The notes: a model not told the origin generated them from the letters alone. 64,000 nucleotides of DNA from Vibrio sp. MEBiC08052 (GCF_001506075.1 NZ_KQ947475.1:3582660-3646659), one strand, 5' to 3'; positions 19,563 through 29,440 are shown, counted from the first letter of the stretch. Numbers and translations: made by a program.

Positions 19563-20588
19563 CTAAATACTTTCCCCTTCACGAATCATATAGCCCATAT
19601 CAATTATAGGATTGGCAATCGGTTCGTTCTTGAGTCGTGCGAGAATTAACTCTGCGCTTTTTTGCCCGATATCAAAACGGGGTGTATCGACACTGGTGAT
19701 TTTTGGGCGAATGGTCTTACCAATATCTAAAGCGTTATATCCCACAATCGAAAGCTGTTCAGGGACTTTGATCCCTCGCTGTTGGGCGGCGAATAAGGTG
19801 CCGATGGCGATATCGTCGTTGGTACAGAAAACGCCGTCTAGGTCAGGGTACTGTTGTATCGCCTGATCCAGTAAATCACCGGCCAGCGAAAAACTGGAGT
19901 GTTCTTTGGTGAGAATGTGTTGCGTTGCTAACCCTGCTTCGAGCATGGCTTTATCATAGCCAAGCATCCGGAGATGCGTTCGGGTATCCAGACGGGCACC
20001 AAAGTATGCGATCGAACGTTTCCCTGCGGCAATCATCCGTCGTACCACTTGGTAAGAGGCATCCAGATGATCCAGCCCGACCACCATATCAATGGGAGAA
20101 GGGGGCAACTCCATCGTTTCAACCACGGGGATTCCGGCATTGTGGATCATCTGTAAGGTTCTTGGGGTATGGTTGCTGGCAGTGAGAATTAATCCGTCCA
20201 CCTGATAAGAGAGCAGCGAGGCAATTTTACGTTCTTCTTCCTGTTCATCATAACCAAAGTGAGCCAATAGCGTTTCATAACCATTGGCCTTCGTCACGGT
20301 CTCGATACCTTGCATAAACGAAGCAAATATCTGGTTAGACAGTGAAGGAAGTAACACGCCAATTGCATTGCTGGAGGCACGAGACAGCATGGCTGGTGCG
20401 CGGTTTTCGATATACCCCAGTTGTTCAATCACTGCGGCGATTTTTTCCTGAGTCTTTTTCGCTACCGATTGTGGATTGCGCATGTAGCGAGAGACGGTCA
20501 TCTTCGTTACGCCGACCGCATCGGCTACGTCTTGTAAGGTGGTGCGGTTCTTCTTCGGTTTCGGGGGCATAACGGTTGTTTTGGTCAT
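19563..20588 (-). CDS. gntR: LacI-family repressor, GntR type
   Basis: The 341-residue regulator has a LacI HTH near residues 15-40 (T-L-Q-D-V-A-D-A-V-G-V-T-K-M-T-V-S-R-Y) and a hinge and periplasmic-binding-protein-like sensor domain to the C-terminus. Overall it resembles E. coli GntR, the gluconate repressor. The palindromes at 18936-18961 fit this family. Adjacent gntK supports gluconate or 6-phosphogluconate as effector, although coupling with a beta-glucoside PTS leaves AscG-like function possible. Confidence 0.85.
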   Translation of the reverse strand: MTKTTVMPPKPKKNRTTLQDVADAVGVTKMTVSRYMRNPQSVAKKTQEKIAAVIEQLGYIENRAPAMLSRASSNAIGVLLPSLSNQIFASFMQGIETVTKANGYETLLAHFGYDEQEEERKIASLLSYQVDGLILTASNHTPRTLQMIHNAGIPVVETMELPPSPIDMVVGLDHLDASYQVVRRMIAAGKRSIAYFGARLDTRTHLRMLGYDKAMLEAGLATQHILTKEHSSFSLAGDLLDQAIQQYPDLDGVFCTNDDIAIGTLFAAQQRGIKVPEQLSIVGYNALDIGKTIRPKITSVDTPRFDIGQKSAELILARLKNEPIANPIIDMGYMIREGESI

Positions 20589-20627
20589 ATTTCATCGGCT
20601 GCAAATCAGATCGGAGACCATCTTACC

Positions 20628-20755
20628 TTGCGTTTGCTTTTGATAGAAGGGCTGGTGGTTGAGAACGCTGCTTCTATCGGGTTTTATTCAATCAATGGTT
20701 ATATTGAGGAAGGTGAGTTTCTCCAGTCTTTGGCTCCTAAGTTTGACGCACAATT
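20628..20755 (+). pseudogene. C-terminal fragment of a GNAT acetyltransferase
   Basis: About 40 codons read as the last part of a GNAT fold (L-V-V-E-N-A-A-S-I-G-F-Y..N-G-Y-I-E-E-G-E), the acetyl-CoA-binding helix and final strands that usually follow the motif N..A..F-Y...G-F. The N-terminal two thirds are absent and the sequence runs straight into dispersed repeat copy B. It is a relic and not a gene. Confidence 0.45.
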
Positions 20756-21084
20756 TCTTTCTTCGATTTCTGTCACATCGGTACTCAGTGCGCCGGTTAC
20801 TCTTGCCAAGATGCAAGCGTAACCAGAAGACTTTTTGTTTGATTGAGTCGCACGTTATCCAGAACCGGCTTTTACGGGCGTCCTGCCCGGAAAAGCCTAA
20901 CCATTCATCCGTGAATGGTTTTCTTTGTTGGGTGGTTGATTTGAGTGGGGTGAAAGATTTTTCAGGCCAATTTGAACGATGCATTCAGGGGAAAATTCAG
21001 GACGAATTTCAAGCAGTTCTCTAGCGAAAAAGTTGAGCAGGAGCGAATAAAACCATCGCGGCTCAGTTAACAACGTCAATGAAC
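20741..21084 (+). repeat. Multi-hairpin dispersed repeat, copy B (longest)
   Basis: This is the most complete copy in the window. It has four hairpins in a row: GGTTACTCTTGC (20795-20806) / GCAAGCGTAACC (20813-20824); GGCTTTTACGGGC (20867-20879) / GCCCGGAAAAGCC (20885-20897); AACCATTCA (20899-20907) / TGAATGGTT (20912-20920) with a TCCG loop; AAATTC (20993-20998) / GAATTT (21004-21009). The left end shares GTTTGACGCACAA with copy A, and the right end shares CAACGTCAATGAAC with copy E. No open frame of note. The ars promoter begins 30 nt beyond the right end. Confidence 0.85.
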
Positions 21085-21113
21085 CAAACATTGTGACACT
21101 CTCACTTACGGAG

Positions 21114-21158
21114 TTGACATGTGGGAAAATACATATATGATATTTAATATATGTATTT
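21114..21158 (+). promoter_or_regulatory. arsR promoter with overlapping ArsR operator
   Basis: A sigma-70 promoter is visible: TTGACA (21114-21119), 16-bp spacer, TATGAT (21136-21141). Over the -10 element lies a perfect inverted repeat with 12-bp arms, AAATACATATAT (21127-21138) and ATATATGTATTT (21147-21158), typical of ArsR/SmtB operators. Repressor binding would block polymerase; arsenite binding to ArsR would release it. Confidence 0.85.
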
Positions 21159-21173
21159 TAAGAGATGTGAAAT

Positions 21174-21506
21174 GTGACTCCATTACAGTTTTTCAAATGC
21201 TTGTCTGATGACACCAGACTCAAGTCAATTCTGATTATTCATCAACTCGAAGAAGCTTGCGTGTGTGATCTCATGGCAGCACTTGAGCTTGACCAACCGA
21301 AAGTTTCACGCCATTTAGCCGAGCTACGCAAATGTAATATTTTGCGAGATGAGCGCCGTGGCAAATGGGTCTATTACCAGCTACATGAACAGCTTCCTGA
21401 CTGGGCTAAAGAGGTTGTCCGTCAAACGGCTGAAAGCAATCACAGCTATTTTGCTGAAGCTTTGTCAAAACTGAAAGCAGCCAAGCAGCAAGTTTCATCC
21501 TGTTAA
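21174..21506 (+). CDS. arsR: ArsR family arsenic-responsive repressor
   Basis: This 110-residue winged-helix repressor starts at GTG 21174 (no in-frame ATG is available). The recognition helix is L-D-Q-P-K-V-S-R-H-L-A-E-L, and the metal-sensing cysteine pair sits at C29 and C31 (EACVCDL), the usual As(III) site at the start of the DNA-binding helix. A terminal cysteine (SSC) may add a third ligand. It heads a seven-gene arsenic resistance operon whose promoter carries a 12-bp-arm palindrome. Confidence 0.93.
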   Translation: MTPLQFFKCLSDDTRLKSILIIHQLEEACVCDLMAALELDQPKVSRHLAELRKCNILRDERRGKWVYYQLHEQLPDWAKEVVRQTAESNHSYFAEALSKLKAAKQQVSSC

Positions 21507-21521
21507 TCAAAAGGAATACCC

Positions 21522-21992
21522 ATGAAAATTCTTTATATCTGCACCCACAACCGTTGTCGAAGTATCTTATCTGAAGCCATCACCAATCATGTGGCCGGAG
21601 AACGGATTGTTGCCAAAAGTGCCGGGAGCCAGCCTGCGGGGGTCGTACATCCGCTTTCTGTCCAGTACCTGAAAGAGGCCAATATTTCTGTTGAAGGTTT
21701 GCAAAGCCAGTCATGGGATGAGTTTGAAGATTTCAAACCCGATGTGGTTGTGACCGTGTGTGATTCTGCTGCCGGAGAAGCCTGCCCGGTGTGGTTTGGC
21801 AATTCCGTTAAAGTCCACTGGGGACTGGCAGACCCTTCTAAAATAGAAGGCAGTGAAGCAGAAAAAGCACAAGGGTTTCGCGCCTGTATTGCTGAAATCA
21901 CAGCACGGGTTAACCAATTACTCCCCATCGCAGCACAAGACCTCTCCCCTGCCGAACTCAAAGCGGAATTGGCGAAGTTAGGAGCGCTGTAG
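21522..21992 (+). CDS. arsC: Arsenate reductase, low-molecular-weight phosphatase type
   Basis: The 156-residue enzyme reduces arsenate to arsenite. The phosphatase-like P-loop C-T-H-N-R-C-R-S spans C7 to R13. Two further cysteines at C80 and C88 match the redox relay of thioredoxin-coupled ArsC enzymes (C10-C82-C89 in the classical case). A ~20-residue extra helix follows the core. It lies 15 nt after arsR. A second, unrelated arsenate reductase closes the same operon. Confidence 0.9.
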   Translation: MKILYICTHNRCRSILSEAITNHVAGERIVAKSAGSQPAGVVHPLSVQYLKEANISVEGLQSQSWDEFEDFKPDVVVTVCDSAAGEACPVWFGNSVKVHWGLADPSKIEGSEAEKAQGFRACIAEITARVNQLLPIAAQDLSPAELKAELAKLGAL

Positions 21993-21994
21993 GT

Positions 21995-22711
21995 ATGCGT
22001 CAAGACATTACACTGCCGAATATTGATGAAGCGCGGCTTGATATACCAACATTTGATAAGTGTCAGAGTACACCGACTGACCATGCGCCGCGCATCCTTT
22101 TACTTTACGGCTCGTTACGAAAGCGCTCATTCAGCCGCTTAGTGGTCGAAGAATGTGCTCGCCTACTCACGCGAATGGGCGCAGATGTGAAAATATTCAA
22201 CCCCGAAGGCCTGCCACAGACAGATACCGAAGATGAAAGTCACCCCAAGGTGAAAGAACTCCGGGAATTAATGATGTGGTCAGAAGGACAAGTGTGGTGC
22301 TCGCCGGAACGTCACGGCGCCATGAGCAGCATATTCAAAAGCCAGATTGACTGGGTGCCGCTGAGCATCGGTGCCGTGCGGCCGACGCAGGGTAAAACGT
22401 TAGCGGTGATGCAGGTATGCGGTGGCTCACAGTCATTCAATGTGGTGAATCAGTTACGGATTCTTGGCCGCTGGATGCGCATGGTCACTATCCCAAATCA
22501 ATCCAGTGTGGCGAAAGCCTTTCTTGAGTTTGATGAAAACGACCGGATGAAACCTTCCTCCTATTACAATCGTATTGTTGATGTGATGGAAGAGCTCATG
22601 AAGTTCACTTTATTGCTGCGGAGTAATAAAGACTATTTCGTAGACAGGTATTCTGAACGTGTTGAGTCAGCTGAGCAGTTAAGTCAGCGTGTCAATCAGC
22701 GTTCTATTTGA
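21995..22711 (+). CDS. arsH: ArsH NADPH-dependent FMN reductase
   Basis: The 238-residue flavodoxin-like protein has the FMN-binding [13 protein letters not shown] motif (about residues 34-46) and the conserved segment [13 protein letters not shown] followed by D-W-V-P-L. ArsH oxidises trivalent methyl/aryl arsenicals or reduces metals with NADPH. It starts 2 nt after the arsC stop, so translation is probably coupled. Confidence 0.93.
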   Translation: MRQDITLPNIDEARLDIPTFDKCQSTPTDHAPRILLLYGSLRKRSFSRLVVEECARLLTRMGADVKIFNPEGLPQTDTEDESHPKVKELRELMMWSEGQVWCSPERHGAMSSIFKSQIDWVPLSIGAVRPTQGKTLAVMQVCGGSQSFNVVNQLRILGRWMRMVTIPNQSSVAKAFLEFDENDRMKPSSYYNRIVDVMEELMKFTLLLRSNKDYFVDRYSERVESAEQLSQRVNQRSI

Positions 22712-22720
22712 GGGGGAAAT

Positions 22721-23740
22721 ATGGGCTTGTTTGAACGCTATTTATCTGTGTGGGTGGGGATTGCCATTGTGATTGGTATTCTCCTTGGCAGTGTTGTCCC
22801 TGATGCTTTCGCTGTCATCGCCGGTCTCGAATATGCACACGTCAATCTGGTGATTGCCGTACTCATTTGGCTGATGATTTATCCAATGATGGTGCAGATT
22901 GACTTTTCTTCATTGAAAGACGTGGGTAAGAAACCCAAAGGTCTCGCCCTCACACTCGTGATTAACTGGTTAATCAAGCCGTTTACCATGGCTTTCCTTG
23001 GCTGGTTATTCTTCAAGGGGCTGTTTGCAGACTGGGTTGATCCACAAACGGCAACTGAATATATCGCCGGCATGATCTTACTCGGTGTTGCGCCTTGTAC
23101 CGCAATGGTGTTTGTCTGGAGTCAACTGACCAAAGGCGATGCGAACTACACGCTGGTGCAGGTTTCTATCAACGATATCGTCATGATCTTTGCCTTCGCA
23201 CCGATTGCAGGAATGCTATTAGGCGTCACTGATATTACCGTGCCGTGGGATACATTATTTCTGTCTGTCATCTTGTATGTGCTGATTCCGCTGATTGCCG
23301 GCGCAGTCACCCGCCAAAAACTGGATAAGGCAGATGACCATTCACGATTGAATCAGTTTTTAGCAACGATGAAACCTTGGTCAGTTATCGGGTTACTGGC
23401 AACCGTCGTTTTACTCTTTGGTTTTCAATCTGAAACGATACTGGCGAAACCGCAAGCGATCGTGCTGATTGCTATTCCTCTGCTTATTCAAACTTATGGA
23501 ATTTTTGCCATTGCTTACTTTATGGCAAAGCAAATGAAGCTACCTCATAACGTCGCAGCTCCTGCCTGTATGATTGGCACATCTAACTTCTTTGAACTGG
23601 CAGTTGCCGTAGCGATTTCGTTGTTTGGCCTGCATTCAGGCGCAGCACTTGCCACTGTGGTTGGGGTGTTGGTGGAAGTTCCCGTCATGCTGTCATTGGT
23701 ATGGTTTGCTAACCGTACTCGTCATTGGTTCGGAGCGTAA
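22721..23740 (+). CDS. acr3: Arsenite efflux transporter, ACR3 family
   Basis: The 339-residue membrane protein has ten predicted helices and the ACR3 hallmarks: a conserved cysteine in [13 protein letters not shown] in helix 4 and the second-half motif [10 protein letters not shown]. It expels the arsenite produced by the two reductases, driven by the proton gradient. A GAGGGGG ribosome site precedes the ATG. It is followed after 2 nt by the next permease gene. Confidence 0.95.
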   Translation: MGLFERYLSVWVGIAIVIGILLGSVVPDAFAVIAGLEYAHVNLVIAVLIWLMIYPMMVQIDFSSLKDVGKKPKGLALTLVINWLIKPFTMAFLGWLFFKGLFADWVDPQTATEYIAGMILLGVAPCTAMVFVWSQLTKGDANYTLVQVSINDIVMIFAFAPIAGMLLGVTDITVPWDTLFLSVILYVLIPLIAGAVTRQKLDKADDHSRLNQFLATMKPWSVIGLLATVVLLFGFQSETILAKPQAIVLIAIPLLIQTYGIFAIAYFMAKQMKLPHNVAAPACMIGTSNFFELAVAVAISLFGLHSGAALATVVGVLVEVPVMLSLVWFANRTRHWFGA

Positions 23741-23742
23741 AC

Positions 23743-24735
23743 ATGTTTGAAGTGTTCACCCAATTCGCCGACTGGCTGACTTATTCAGTGTTCTCACTGT
23801 CACCTGCGTCTAAATTGGGTGACGCTGTGCATTTTTTTATCGAAGATGTCAGTAAAATCTATGTTCTATTGGTTGTGATGATTTATGTCATCGCCTTACT
23901 GCGAGCATCTCTCAATGTTGAGCGTGTCAGAGATTATCTTGCAGGCAAGCACAAAGGTATAGGATACGTATTAGGCTCTTCTTTCGGCGCTATTACACCC
24001 TTCTGTTCCTGCTCTAGTATTCCCGTTTTTTTGGGCTTTACGTCAGCGGGGATTCCCGTTGGTATCACAATGGCCTTTCTGCTCACTTCGCCACTCATCA
24101 ATGAAGTCGCAGTTTTACTGCTGATGAGTCTGCTGGGATGGAAGTTCACGTTGGCATACGTTGCGATCGGGATGCTTGTCGGCATTTTGGGGGGCGTATT
24201 TCTGGATTTCATCAAGGCCGAACGATGGCTACAAGATTTTGCAGCAAAGGCCCTGAAAAATGCGCAAAACAGCACCGTAACCGCAACATCGGCAACACCA
24301 CAGAAAATGACGTTTTCAGCAAGACATCAGTTTGCCAAAGATGAAGCCGTCGAGATTTTTGGCCGGGTGTGGAAATGGGTGATTATTGGTGTCGGTTTGG
24401 GTGCCGCCTTACACGGTTTCATCCCTGACGGCTGGATAGCACAACACCTCGGCGACGGCCAATGGTGGTCAGTGCCTGCGGCTGTGCTCCTAGGCATTCC
24501 ACTCTATTCTAATGCCACCGGCGTCATTCCGGTAATGGAGAGTTTAGTCGTCAATGGATTACCTATCGGAACTACGTTGGCGTTTTGCATGAGTACCGTT
24601 GCGGCCAGTTTCCCTGAATTTATTTTATTGAAACAAGTGATGCAATGGCGATTATTAGTCACCGTCTTTTTGATGTTACTAGTGTCCTTTACTTTGGTCG
24701 GATGGCTATTTAACGCCTTATCCATTTATATATGA
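23743..24735 (+). CDS. arsP: ArsP-like permease (DUF318 family)
   Basis: The start is placed at ATG 23743, two nt after the acr3 stop; a TTG at 23725 would add six residues but lies inside acr3. The ~330-residue protein has eight or more membrane segments and the family's C-S-C-S-S-I-P-V-F motif (about residue 88-96) plus the repeat motif G-I-P-L-Y-S-N-A-T-G-V-I-P in the second half. ArsP members export trivalent organoarsenicals; others in the DUF318 family are uncharacterised. Operon context supports arsenic efflux. Confidence 0.85.
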   Translation: MFEVFTQFADWLTYSVFSLSPASKLGDAVHFFIEDVSKIYVLLVVMIYVIALLRASLNVERVRDYLAGKHKGIGYVLGSSFGAITPFCSCSSIPVFLGFTSAGIPVGITMAFLLTSPLINEVAVLLLMSLLGWKFTLAYVAIGMLVGILGGVFLDFIKAERWLQDFAAKALKNAQNSTVTATSATPQKMTFSARHQFAKDEAVEIFGRVWKWVIIGVGLGAALHGFIPDGWIAQHLGDGQWWSVPAAVLLGIPLYSNATGVIPVMESLVVNGLPIGTTLAFCMSTVAASFPEFILLKQVMQWRLLVTVFLMLLVSFTLVGWLFNALSIYI

Positions 24736-24743
24736 GGTGAATG

Positions 24744-24980
24744 ATGAAAAATATTAAAGTGCTCGGCAGTGGCTGTGCAAAATGCACAAAAACAGCAGAA
24801 CAGATTGAGAAAATTGCGGCTGAACTCGATGTAGAAGCCAATGTGACAAAAGAAACCGACCCACAGACGATAATGCAGTACGGCGTCATGAGTACGCCAG
24901 CCGTTGTCATTGATGAACAGCTTGTTCATTCGGGCTCGATCCCTCAACCAGCCCAGATAAAAGCGTGGCTGAATCGTTAA
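24744..24980 (+). CDS. Small thioredoxin-fold redox protein
   Basis: A 78-residue thioredoxin-like protein of the redox-active disulfide type. It has the C-A-K-C active site (C11-C14) followed by the cis-proline motif S-T-P-A-V-V-I-D. ATG 24744 is preferred over 24741 because AGG at 24735-24737 gives the better spacing. It lies 8 nt after arsP. It may recycle the thiols of the LMW-type arsenate reductase or of ArsP; this is inferred from the operon only. Confidence 0.85.
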   Translation: MKNIKVLGSGCAKCTKTAEQIEKIAAELDVEANVTKETDPQTIMQYGVMSTPAVVIDEQLVHSGSIPQPAQIKAWLNR

Positions 24981-25098
24981 GCAACTTAAGATTTGGCGTC
25001 TTAGCTCATGTGAATATTGCATTTCGATCGGCCATGGTCGTGATTGTCGAGACGCTTTTGTGATGCCGGATGTTCAATGAGAAAAATAAGGTAAAGTT

Positions 25099-25527
25099 AT
25101 GATTGTGATACATCACAACCCTGAATGTGGTACATCGAGAAATGTTTTGCAGATCATTCAGGATGCAGGATATACGCCTGTCATCGTCGAATATTTACAA
25201 GACGGATGGACCCGAAATCAGTTACTGGGGCTTTTTGCAGCGGCTAACATCACGCCCCGTGAAGCGCTGAGAACGACCAAGTCCCCAGCCAAAGAGCTGG
25301 GATTACTCGATGAAAATGTCACAGATGAAACGCTCATCACTGCAATGCTTGAGCACCCGGTTTTAGTCAATCGGCCAATCGTCTGCTCGCCGAAAGGAGT
25401 CAAATTATGTCGGCCAAGTGAAGCGGTACTGGATTTACTCGACAACTGGCCGGCGGGCCCGTACTTCAAGGAAGATGGAGAGCAAATTCTGGACGAACAG
25501 GGCTGCTTGATATCTGAGCGTAAATAA
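25099..25527 (+). CDS. arsC: Arsenate reductase, glutaredoxin-coupled ArsC (Spx/ArsC fold)
   Basis: The 142-residue protein has the single catalytic cysteine in N-P-E-C-G-T-S-R-N (C10) and the arsenate-binding segment R-P-I-V-C-S-P-K-G-V-K-L-C-R-P-S, both typical of the plasmid R773-type enzyme that uses glutaredoxin. It is unrelated to the phosphatase-like ArsC at 21522. A 118-nt gap separates it from the thioredoxin-like gene, so it could have its own promoter. Its presence gives the operon two mechanistically different reductases. Confidence 0.93.
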   Translation: MIVIHHNPECGTSRNVLQIIQDAGYTPVIVEYLQDGWTRNQLLGLFAAANITPREALRTTKSPAKELGLLDENVTDETLITAMLEHPVLVNRPIVCSPKGVKLCRPSEAVLDLLDNWPAGPYFKEDGEQILDEQGCLISERK

Positions 25528-26703
25528 AATCAATACACAAACGGGATACGACATCATCAAAATCGCTTGGTACTTATAGTGTCAGTATCCCTTAGTAATC
25601 ACACTAATACATTTTAAATACTAAGTAATAAACAGATGCTTGTGTTTTAACTTAGTTTTTCACATCTGTACTAAAATTGTTTATTAGTTTTACTGAGCTA
25701 GGCTGGATAATTACTATTCACTAAAGTTTGTTGTTCCATTGCGGGTTTCGGATAATTAGGTATCACTGATGGTGAGAAATATGACTATAATCACCACAGT
25801 TTTACCTAATGAAGAAGAAATTTCTTTGACGAAGTTCAGCTGTCACAAGTTGTAAGCTGACTACCTATCCTACAAATGTCAATATGAATCCTATTAGGAT
25901 GATATCTCCGTATTGTCTCCATAAGCTGCTATTTTAAAAGCAGCTTATAAAAACGTGTATCGAATTATCAGATAGGTAATCTACGGCAGATTTAAATTAT
26001 GAATTGGAGTCGTACTCTGATTTTATTTTTTTAAAGTATTCTTTTACTCTTTGATTATGATGTATATCTGATCCCCGAATAAGGTTTGCCTTTAAGTTAT
26101 TTATACTTTCGTTTAATAAATATTTATGCTGTTCAATATGGTTATTCCCCCATAGTTAAAGCAGCAGCGGCGGTGGAACTTGTTGTCGAGCGGAAAAATC
26201 GTCGCAAACTCCGAGTTGATTTGGACGCATAGCTTACCGAGCTTTTCAAACATTGTAGGATTTGGGCAGGTAGTTGGTGCAGGAGAGGGTACAGGCAAAG
26301 CATCTTTCAGTCGTCTGATGAAGTTCAAATACAGTTTGCTCGAGGCGTTTATCTTTCATGGCATAACCGAACATAGCGAAACTATCTTTTCCTCTTCGAA
26401 TGTCTGCACGTTTCCCCTTGAAGCATTTGTATGTTTACACGACAAGTGTTACCCCGATTTCAGTTTTGTTGAAAAATATAGAAAAAAAACACGAATGAAC
26501 TACGTTATATAATATAAATTTATATTTTGTTTGTTTTTGTTTCGATTATCTTTGTGATTTATCAAAGTATGACGGTCATCATTGTCATATGCCGGAAATT
26601 GGCAGATAAAGTCAGGATACTTTGTCATTGAAAACATATCGTCATTGAACAATATGCTCATTAGGGAATATGTTTCATCACCTCAATTAAACAAGGTGTG
26701 TCT
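25528..26703. other. 1.2-kb AT-rich region with remnants
   Basis: No credible intact gene is seen. At 25921-25948 there is a perfect hairpin with 10-bp arms (ATAAGCTGCT / AGCAGCTTAT) without a T-run. Between about 26130 and 26440 the minus strand carries protein-like sequence split over two frames (..KGKRADIRRGKDSFAMFGYAM.. and ..IRRLKDALPVPSPAPT..), which looks like a decayed gene I cannot identify. The last ~180 nt should hold the promoter of the chemoreceptor gene. Confidence 0.5.
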
Positions 26704-28590
26704 ATGTTTAAAAATCTATCATTAAAAAATAAGTTAGCGATATCTGCCAGTATTGCCATCATTGTTGGTTGCATATTGGTCGAAATCATTTCATTTAATG
26801 CCTCTTTGGATCGATTATCCGTTTCTGTCGAACAGCGATTACTGAGTACCAGTGCTTCTTATAATCAATATGTCGCTGATTGGTTGAAGTCGAAAGAACT
26901 GGCTTTGACTTCTTTATCTGAAGAAATTCAGGAAGGGGCCGTGGTTGTTCATTTGAAGCAGATGAAGCGTGCTGCGGGCTTTGAGAATGTATTCCTTGCT
27001 TACCCTGACGGCAGTCAGAAGAATGCCAATGGGGTCGTGTTGCCACCGGGCAACAATGATCCCAGAAAGTGGGGTTGGTACATCAATGCGAAGAAAAATC
27101 CGGATAAGGTTTTCATGGATAACCCGACGGTTGCTGCGGCCACCGGGAAAAATGTCGTTTCAATGGGGAAAGAGGTCAATCTGTTCGGTTCGAAATTAGT
27201 GCTGGGCATCGATATTGAACTGAATGATATTCTCCATAGCCTGAAACAGGTGATTCTACCGGGTGATGGTTATATGTTTATCACCAATAAGGTGGGGCAT
27301 ATCTTCACTCATCAAGATGTTTCTTTACTGAATCAGTCGATTGAAAAGCTGGGGATTCCTTTTGCTGATATTCAGAATATTGTCCGCTCCGGTCAAGATG
27401 AAGTGATAGAGATTCAGGGGAAAAAATATGTGGTTTACGCACGGGCGATCCAAGGCAGTGATTTGATCACGGTAGTGGTGATTGATCAGCAGTCTTTGGT
27501 CAAGCCGCTTTATCATACCTTGTATAGCCAACTTGCGGTAACGGGGGTGTTGGTCTTGATCGGTGTCGCGCTATTCAACTGGATTTGTAATATATTATTC
27601 CGTCCGTTGAAGAACGTCTCTGATGCGTTAGAGCAGATCGCAGGAGGCAGTGGTGATCTGACGCAGCGTATTGAGATCCGTAGTAATGATGAAGTGGGCA
27701 GAGTCGCGCATGGATTTAATACCTTCGTCGATAGCCTGCAACAGTTAATCGGTCATATTCGTCAGCAATCCGATGCGCTAACCATGATGTCGCAAAAGAG
27801 TACCGAACGGGTCAATCAGACCGCAGAGGAGCTCTCGGTTCAGCAGCAGGAAATTACCATGGTTGCAACCGCAGTGACGGAGATGGCTTCTGCAACGCAG
27901 GAAATTGCCTCTCATGCAGAACAGACCGCACACTCGGCTCAGAGTTCTTCTGAGAGTACCCAGCACGGGCATCAGTTGGTGATGAATACCAGAAAGTCGA
28001 TCAACCATCTGGCGAGTGAAGTGACTCAAGCCAGCTCAGTGATTTCAGAGCTTGATCAGCATTCTGCGGCAATATCGGCAGTGCTAAGCACGATTCAGGG
28101 GATTGCGGAGCAGACCAACCTGTTAGCCTTGAATGCCGCAATCGAGGCTGCCCGGGCCGGGGAACAGGGACGTGGATTTGCGGTGGTGGCTGATGAGGTT
28201 CGGATGCTGTCTCAGCGGACACATACTTCAACCGAAGAGATCAAATCGACGATTCAAACGCTGCAGGAAATGACCAAAAGAGCGGTCGGTTTTATGGAAA
28301 ATAGTGCCAAACTGGCCGAAAGCTCGGTTCAGGATGCTGATCATGCCAGTCAGGCTCTAGAGGAAATCCTGACCTCTGTCGGGCTGATTAGTGATATGGC
28401 GACGCAGATTGCTACCGCAGCAGAAGAGCAGACCCATGTTACCGGTGAGATTACCCAAAATATTACTGCGATTAAAGATGTCACGGAGGGGCTGGCAAGT
28501 GGTGCCGAAGACGGGTTGCGTCAGACCAATGAAATGAAAGATCAGGCCATCGCCCTGAATTCGAAAGTGGCAACGTTTAAACTGGATTAA
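26704..28590 (+). CDS. Methyl-accepting chemotaxis protein with Cache-type sensor
   Basis: The start is ATG 26704 with AAGG at 26693-26696; the GTG at 26698 overlaps the ribosome site. The 628-residue receptor has a first membrane segment (about 10-30), a periplasmic double-Cache-like sensor (35-270, with a typical DP..W.W Y..A motif), a second membrane segment (about 275-298), a HAMP domain, and a signalling domain whose hairpin tip reads [19 protein letters not shown]. No pentapeptide for CheR is evident at the C-terminus. The ligand is unknown, but Cache domains often bind amino or organic acids. Confidence 0.93.
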   Translation: MFKNLSLKNKLAISASIAIIVGCILVEIISFNASLDRLSVSVEQRLLSTSASYNQYVADWLKSKELALTSLSEEIQEGAVVVHLKQMKRAAGFENVFLAYPDGSQKNANGVVLPPGNNDPRKWGWYINAKKNPDKVFMDNPTVAAATGKNVVSMGKEVNLFGSKLVLGIDIELNDILHSLKQVILPGDGYMFITNKVGHIFTHQDVSLLNQSIEKLGIPFADIQNIVRSGQDEVIEIQGKKYVVYARAIQGSDLITVVVIDQQSLVKPLYHTLYSQLAVTGVLVLIGVALFNWICNILFRPLKNVSDALEQIAGGSGDLTQRIEIRSNDEVGRVAHGFNTFVDSLQQLIGHIRQQSDALTMMSQKSTERVNQTAEELSVQQQEITMVATAVTEMASATQEIASHAEQTAHSAQSSSESTQHGHQLVMNTRKSINHLASEVTQASSVISELDQHSAAISAVLSTIQGIAEQTNLLALNAAIEAARAGEQGRGFAVVADEVRMLSQRTHTSTEEIKSTIQTLQEMTKRAVGFMENSAKLAESSVQDADHASQALEEILTSVGLISDMATQIATAAEEQTHVTGEITQNITAIKDVTEGLASGAEDGLRQTNEMKDQAIALNSKVATFKLD

Positions 28591-28610
28591 TCTGTCGATT
28601 GATACAACGA

Positions 28611-28640
28611 AAAAACCACGTGGATATCCATGTGGTTTTG
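28611..28640. terminator. Bidirectional terminator-like palindrome after the chemoreceptor
   Basis: A long near-perfect palindrome (AAAACCACGTGGATATCCA and its complement TGGTTTT side, one mismatch) with A-run before and T-run after. It lies 20 nt past the chemoreceptor stop and could end transcription from either side. Confidence 0.7.
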
Positions 28641-28732
28641 TTGCTTCAGTAGCGTTTATCATCAAACGGTCTGTAATGATCACAGTCGGCAATGACAATC
28701 ATCTGTTGTGGTATCTGTTATGGCAACGACGG

Positions 28733-29440
28733 TTACGATAAGAGTGCTGTAATCACACCGATGAGCCCACCGAATACACCCCCCCAAATCACCAGCCAGC
28801 CCAAATGTTCTTTAATCATTTTCTGCACCATCTCTTTGACCAGTTGCGGGGTTAACTCACTAAGCCGCTGATCGATGATCTGTTCGATGTTCTGACGGAT
28901 ATCTGCTTTCATCGTCTCGGACTCTAACTGCTCTTTCAGAGCGCTTTGGACCGAATCACTGTGACTGATTTCAACCATCGCTTGCTGCATCTTTTCGACA
29001 AAAGGCTGTTTGAGCGGCTGTAGCGCATCGGTTCCGCCAAACATTGCCAGCATTCCTCCGAAAGATGACTGAGCAATGGTTTCAACTAATGCATCGAACG
29101 TCGGATTAAAATCGACTTGCGCGATCACCGGTTCCAGACTGAATTGACTCGTTTGATTCAGTTCTTGATCGAGAAATTTATCAATATTGGTATTGGTAAA
29201 AAACTGTTCCATCATCAGAGATTTGATCGCGGAACGAAACGCATCAAAACGTTTGGGAATCACGCCTGAACCGTATAATCCGGGTACTTTCTCGAAGAGC
29301 ATATGAATGGCGAGCCAGTTGGTGATCGCACCGGAAAAGGCAAATAGTCCTGCAGTGAATAGAATATCTTCGTTCAGCTGATAGCCTGCAAATATACAGA
29401 GAATTGCAATCAGGTTGGTATAAAGGCTTTTGTTGATCAT
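28733..29440 (-). CDS. DUF445 family membrane protein
   Basis: The 235-residue protein has an N-terminal membrane hairpin (about 5-50), the DUF445 signature T-N-W-L-A-I-H-M-L-F followed by G-S-G-V-I-P-K-R, a long soluble helical region and a C-terminal membrane segment (about 212-233). The family is of unknown function and is conserved in Vibrio and other gamma-proteobacteria. It is monocistronic here, convergent with the chemoreceptor across a shared terminator. Confidence 0.85.
   Translation of the reverse strand: MINKSLYTNLIAILCIFAGYQLNEDILFTAGLFAFSGAITNWLAIHMLFEKVPGLYGSGVIPKRFDAFRSAIKSLMMEQFFTNTNIDKFLDQELNQTSQFSLEPVIAQVDFNPTFDALVETIAQSSFGGMLAMFGGTDALQPLKQPFVEKMQQAMVEISHSDSVQSALKEQLESETMKADIRQNIEQIIDQRLSELTPQLVKEMVQKMIKEHLGWLVIWGGVFGGLIGVITALLS

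Noticed and set aside
20741-21084. CRISPR array or REP/BIME explanation for the repeats
   Set aside because: The copies are dispersed and not tandem, ~340 nt long, contain four different hairpins and no spacers, and lack REP-type GC-rich palindromes or a RAYT gene nearby.
25921-25948. Perfect 10-bp-arm hairpin as a terminator
   Set aside because: It lacks a T-run on either strand and no gene ends near it; kept only as a description of the region.
26180-26512. 110-residue open frame on the plus strand in the gene-poor region
   Set aside because: No ribosome site, and the opposite strand of the same stretch has more protein-like sequence; most likely a shadow of a decayed minus-strand gene.
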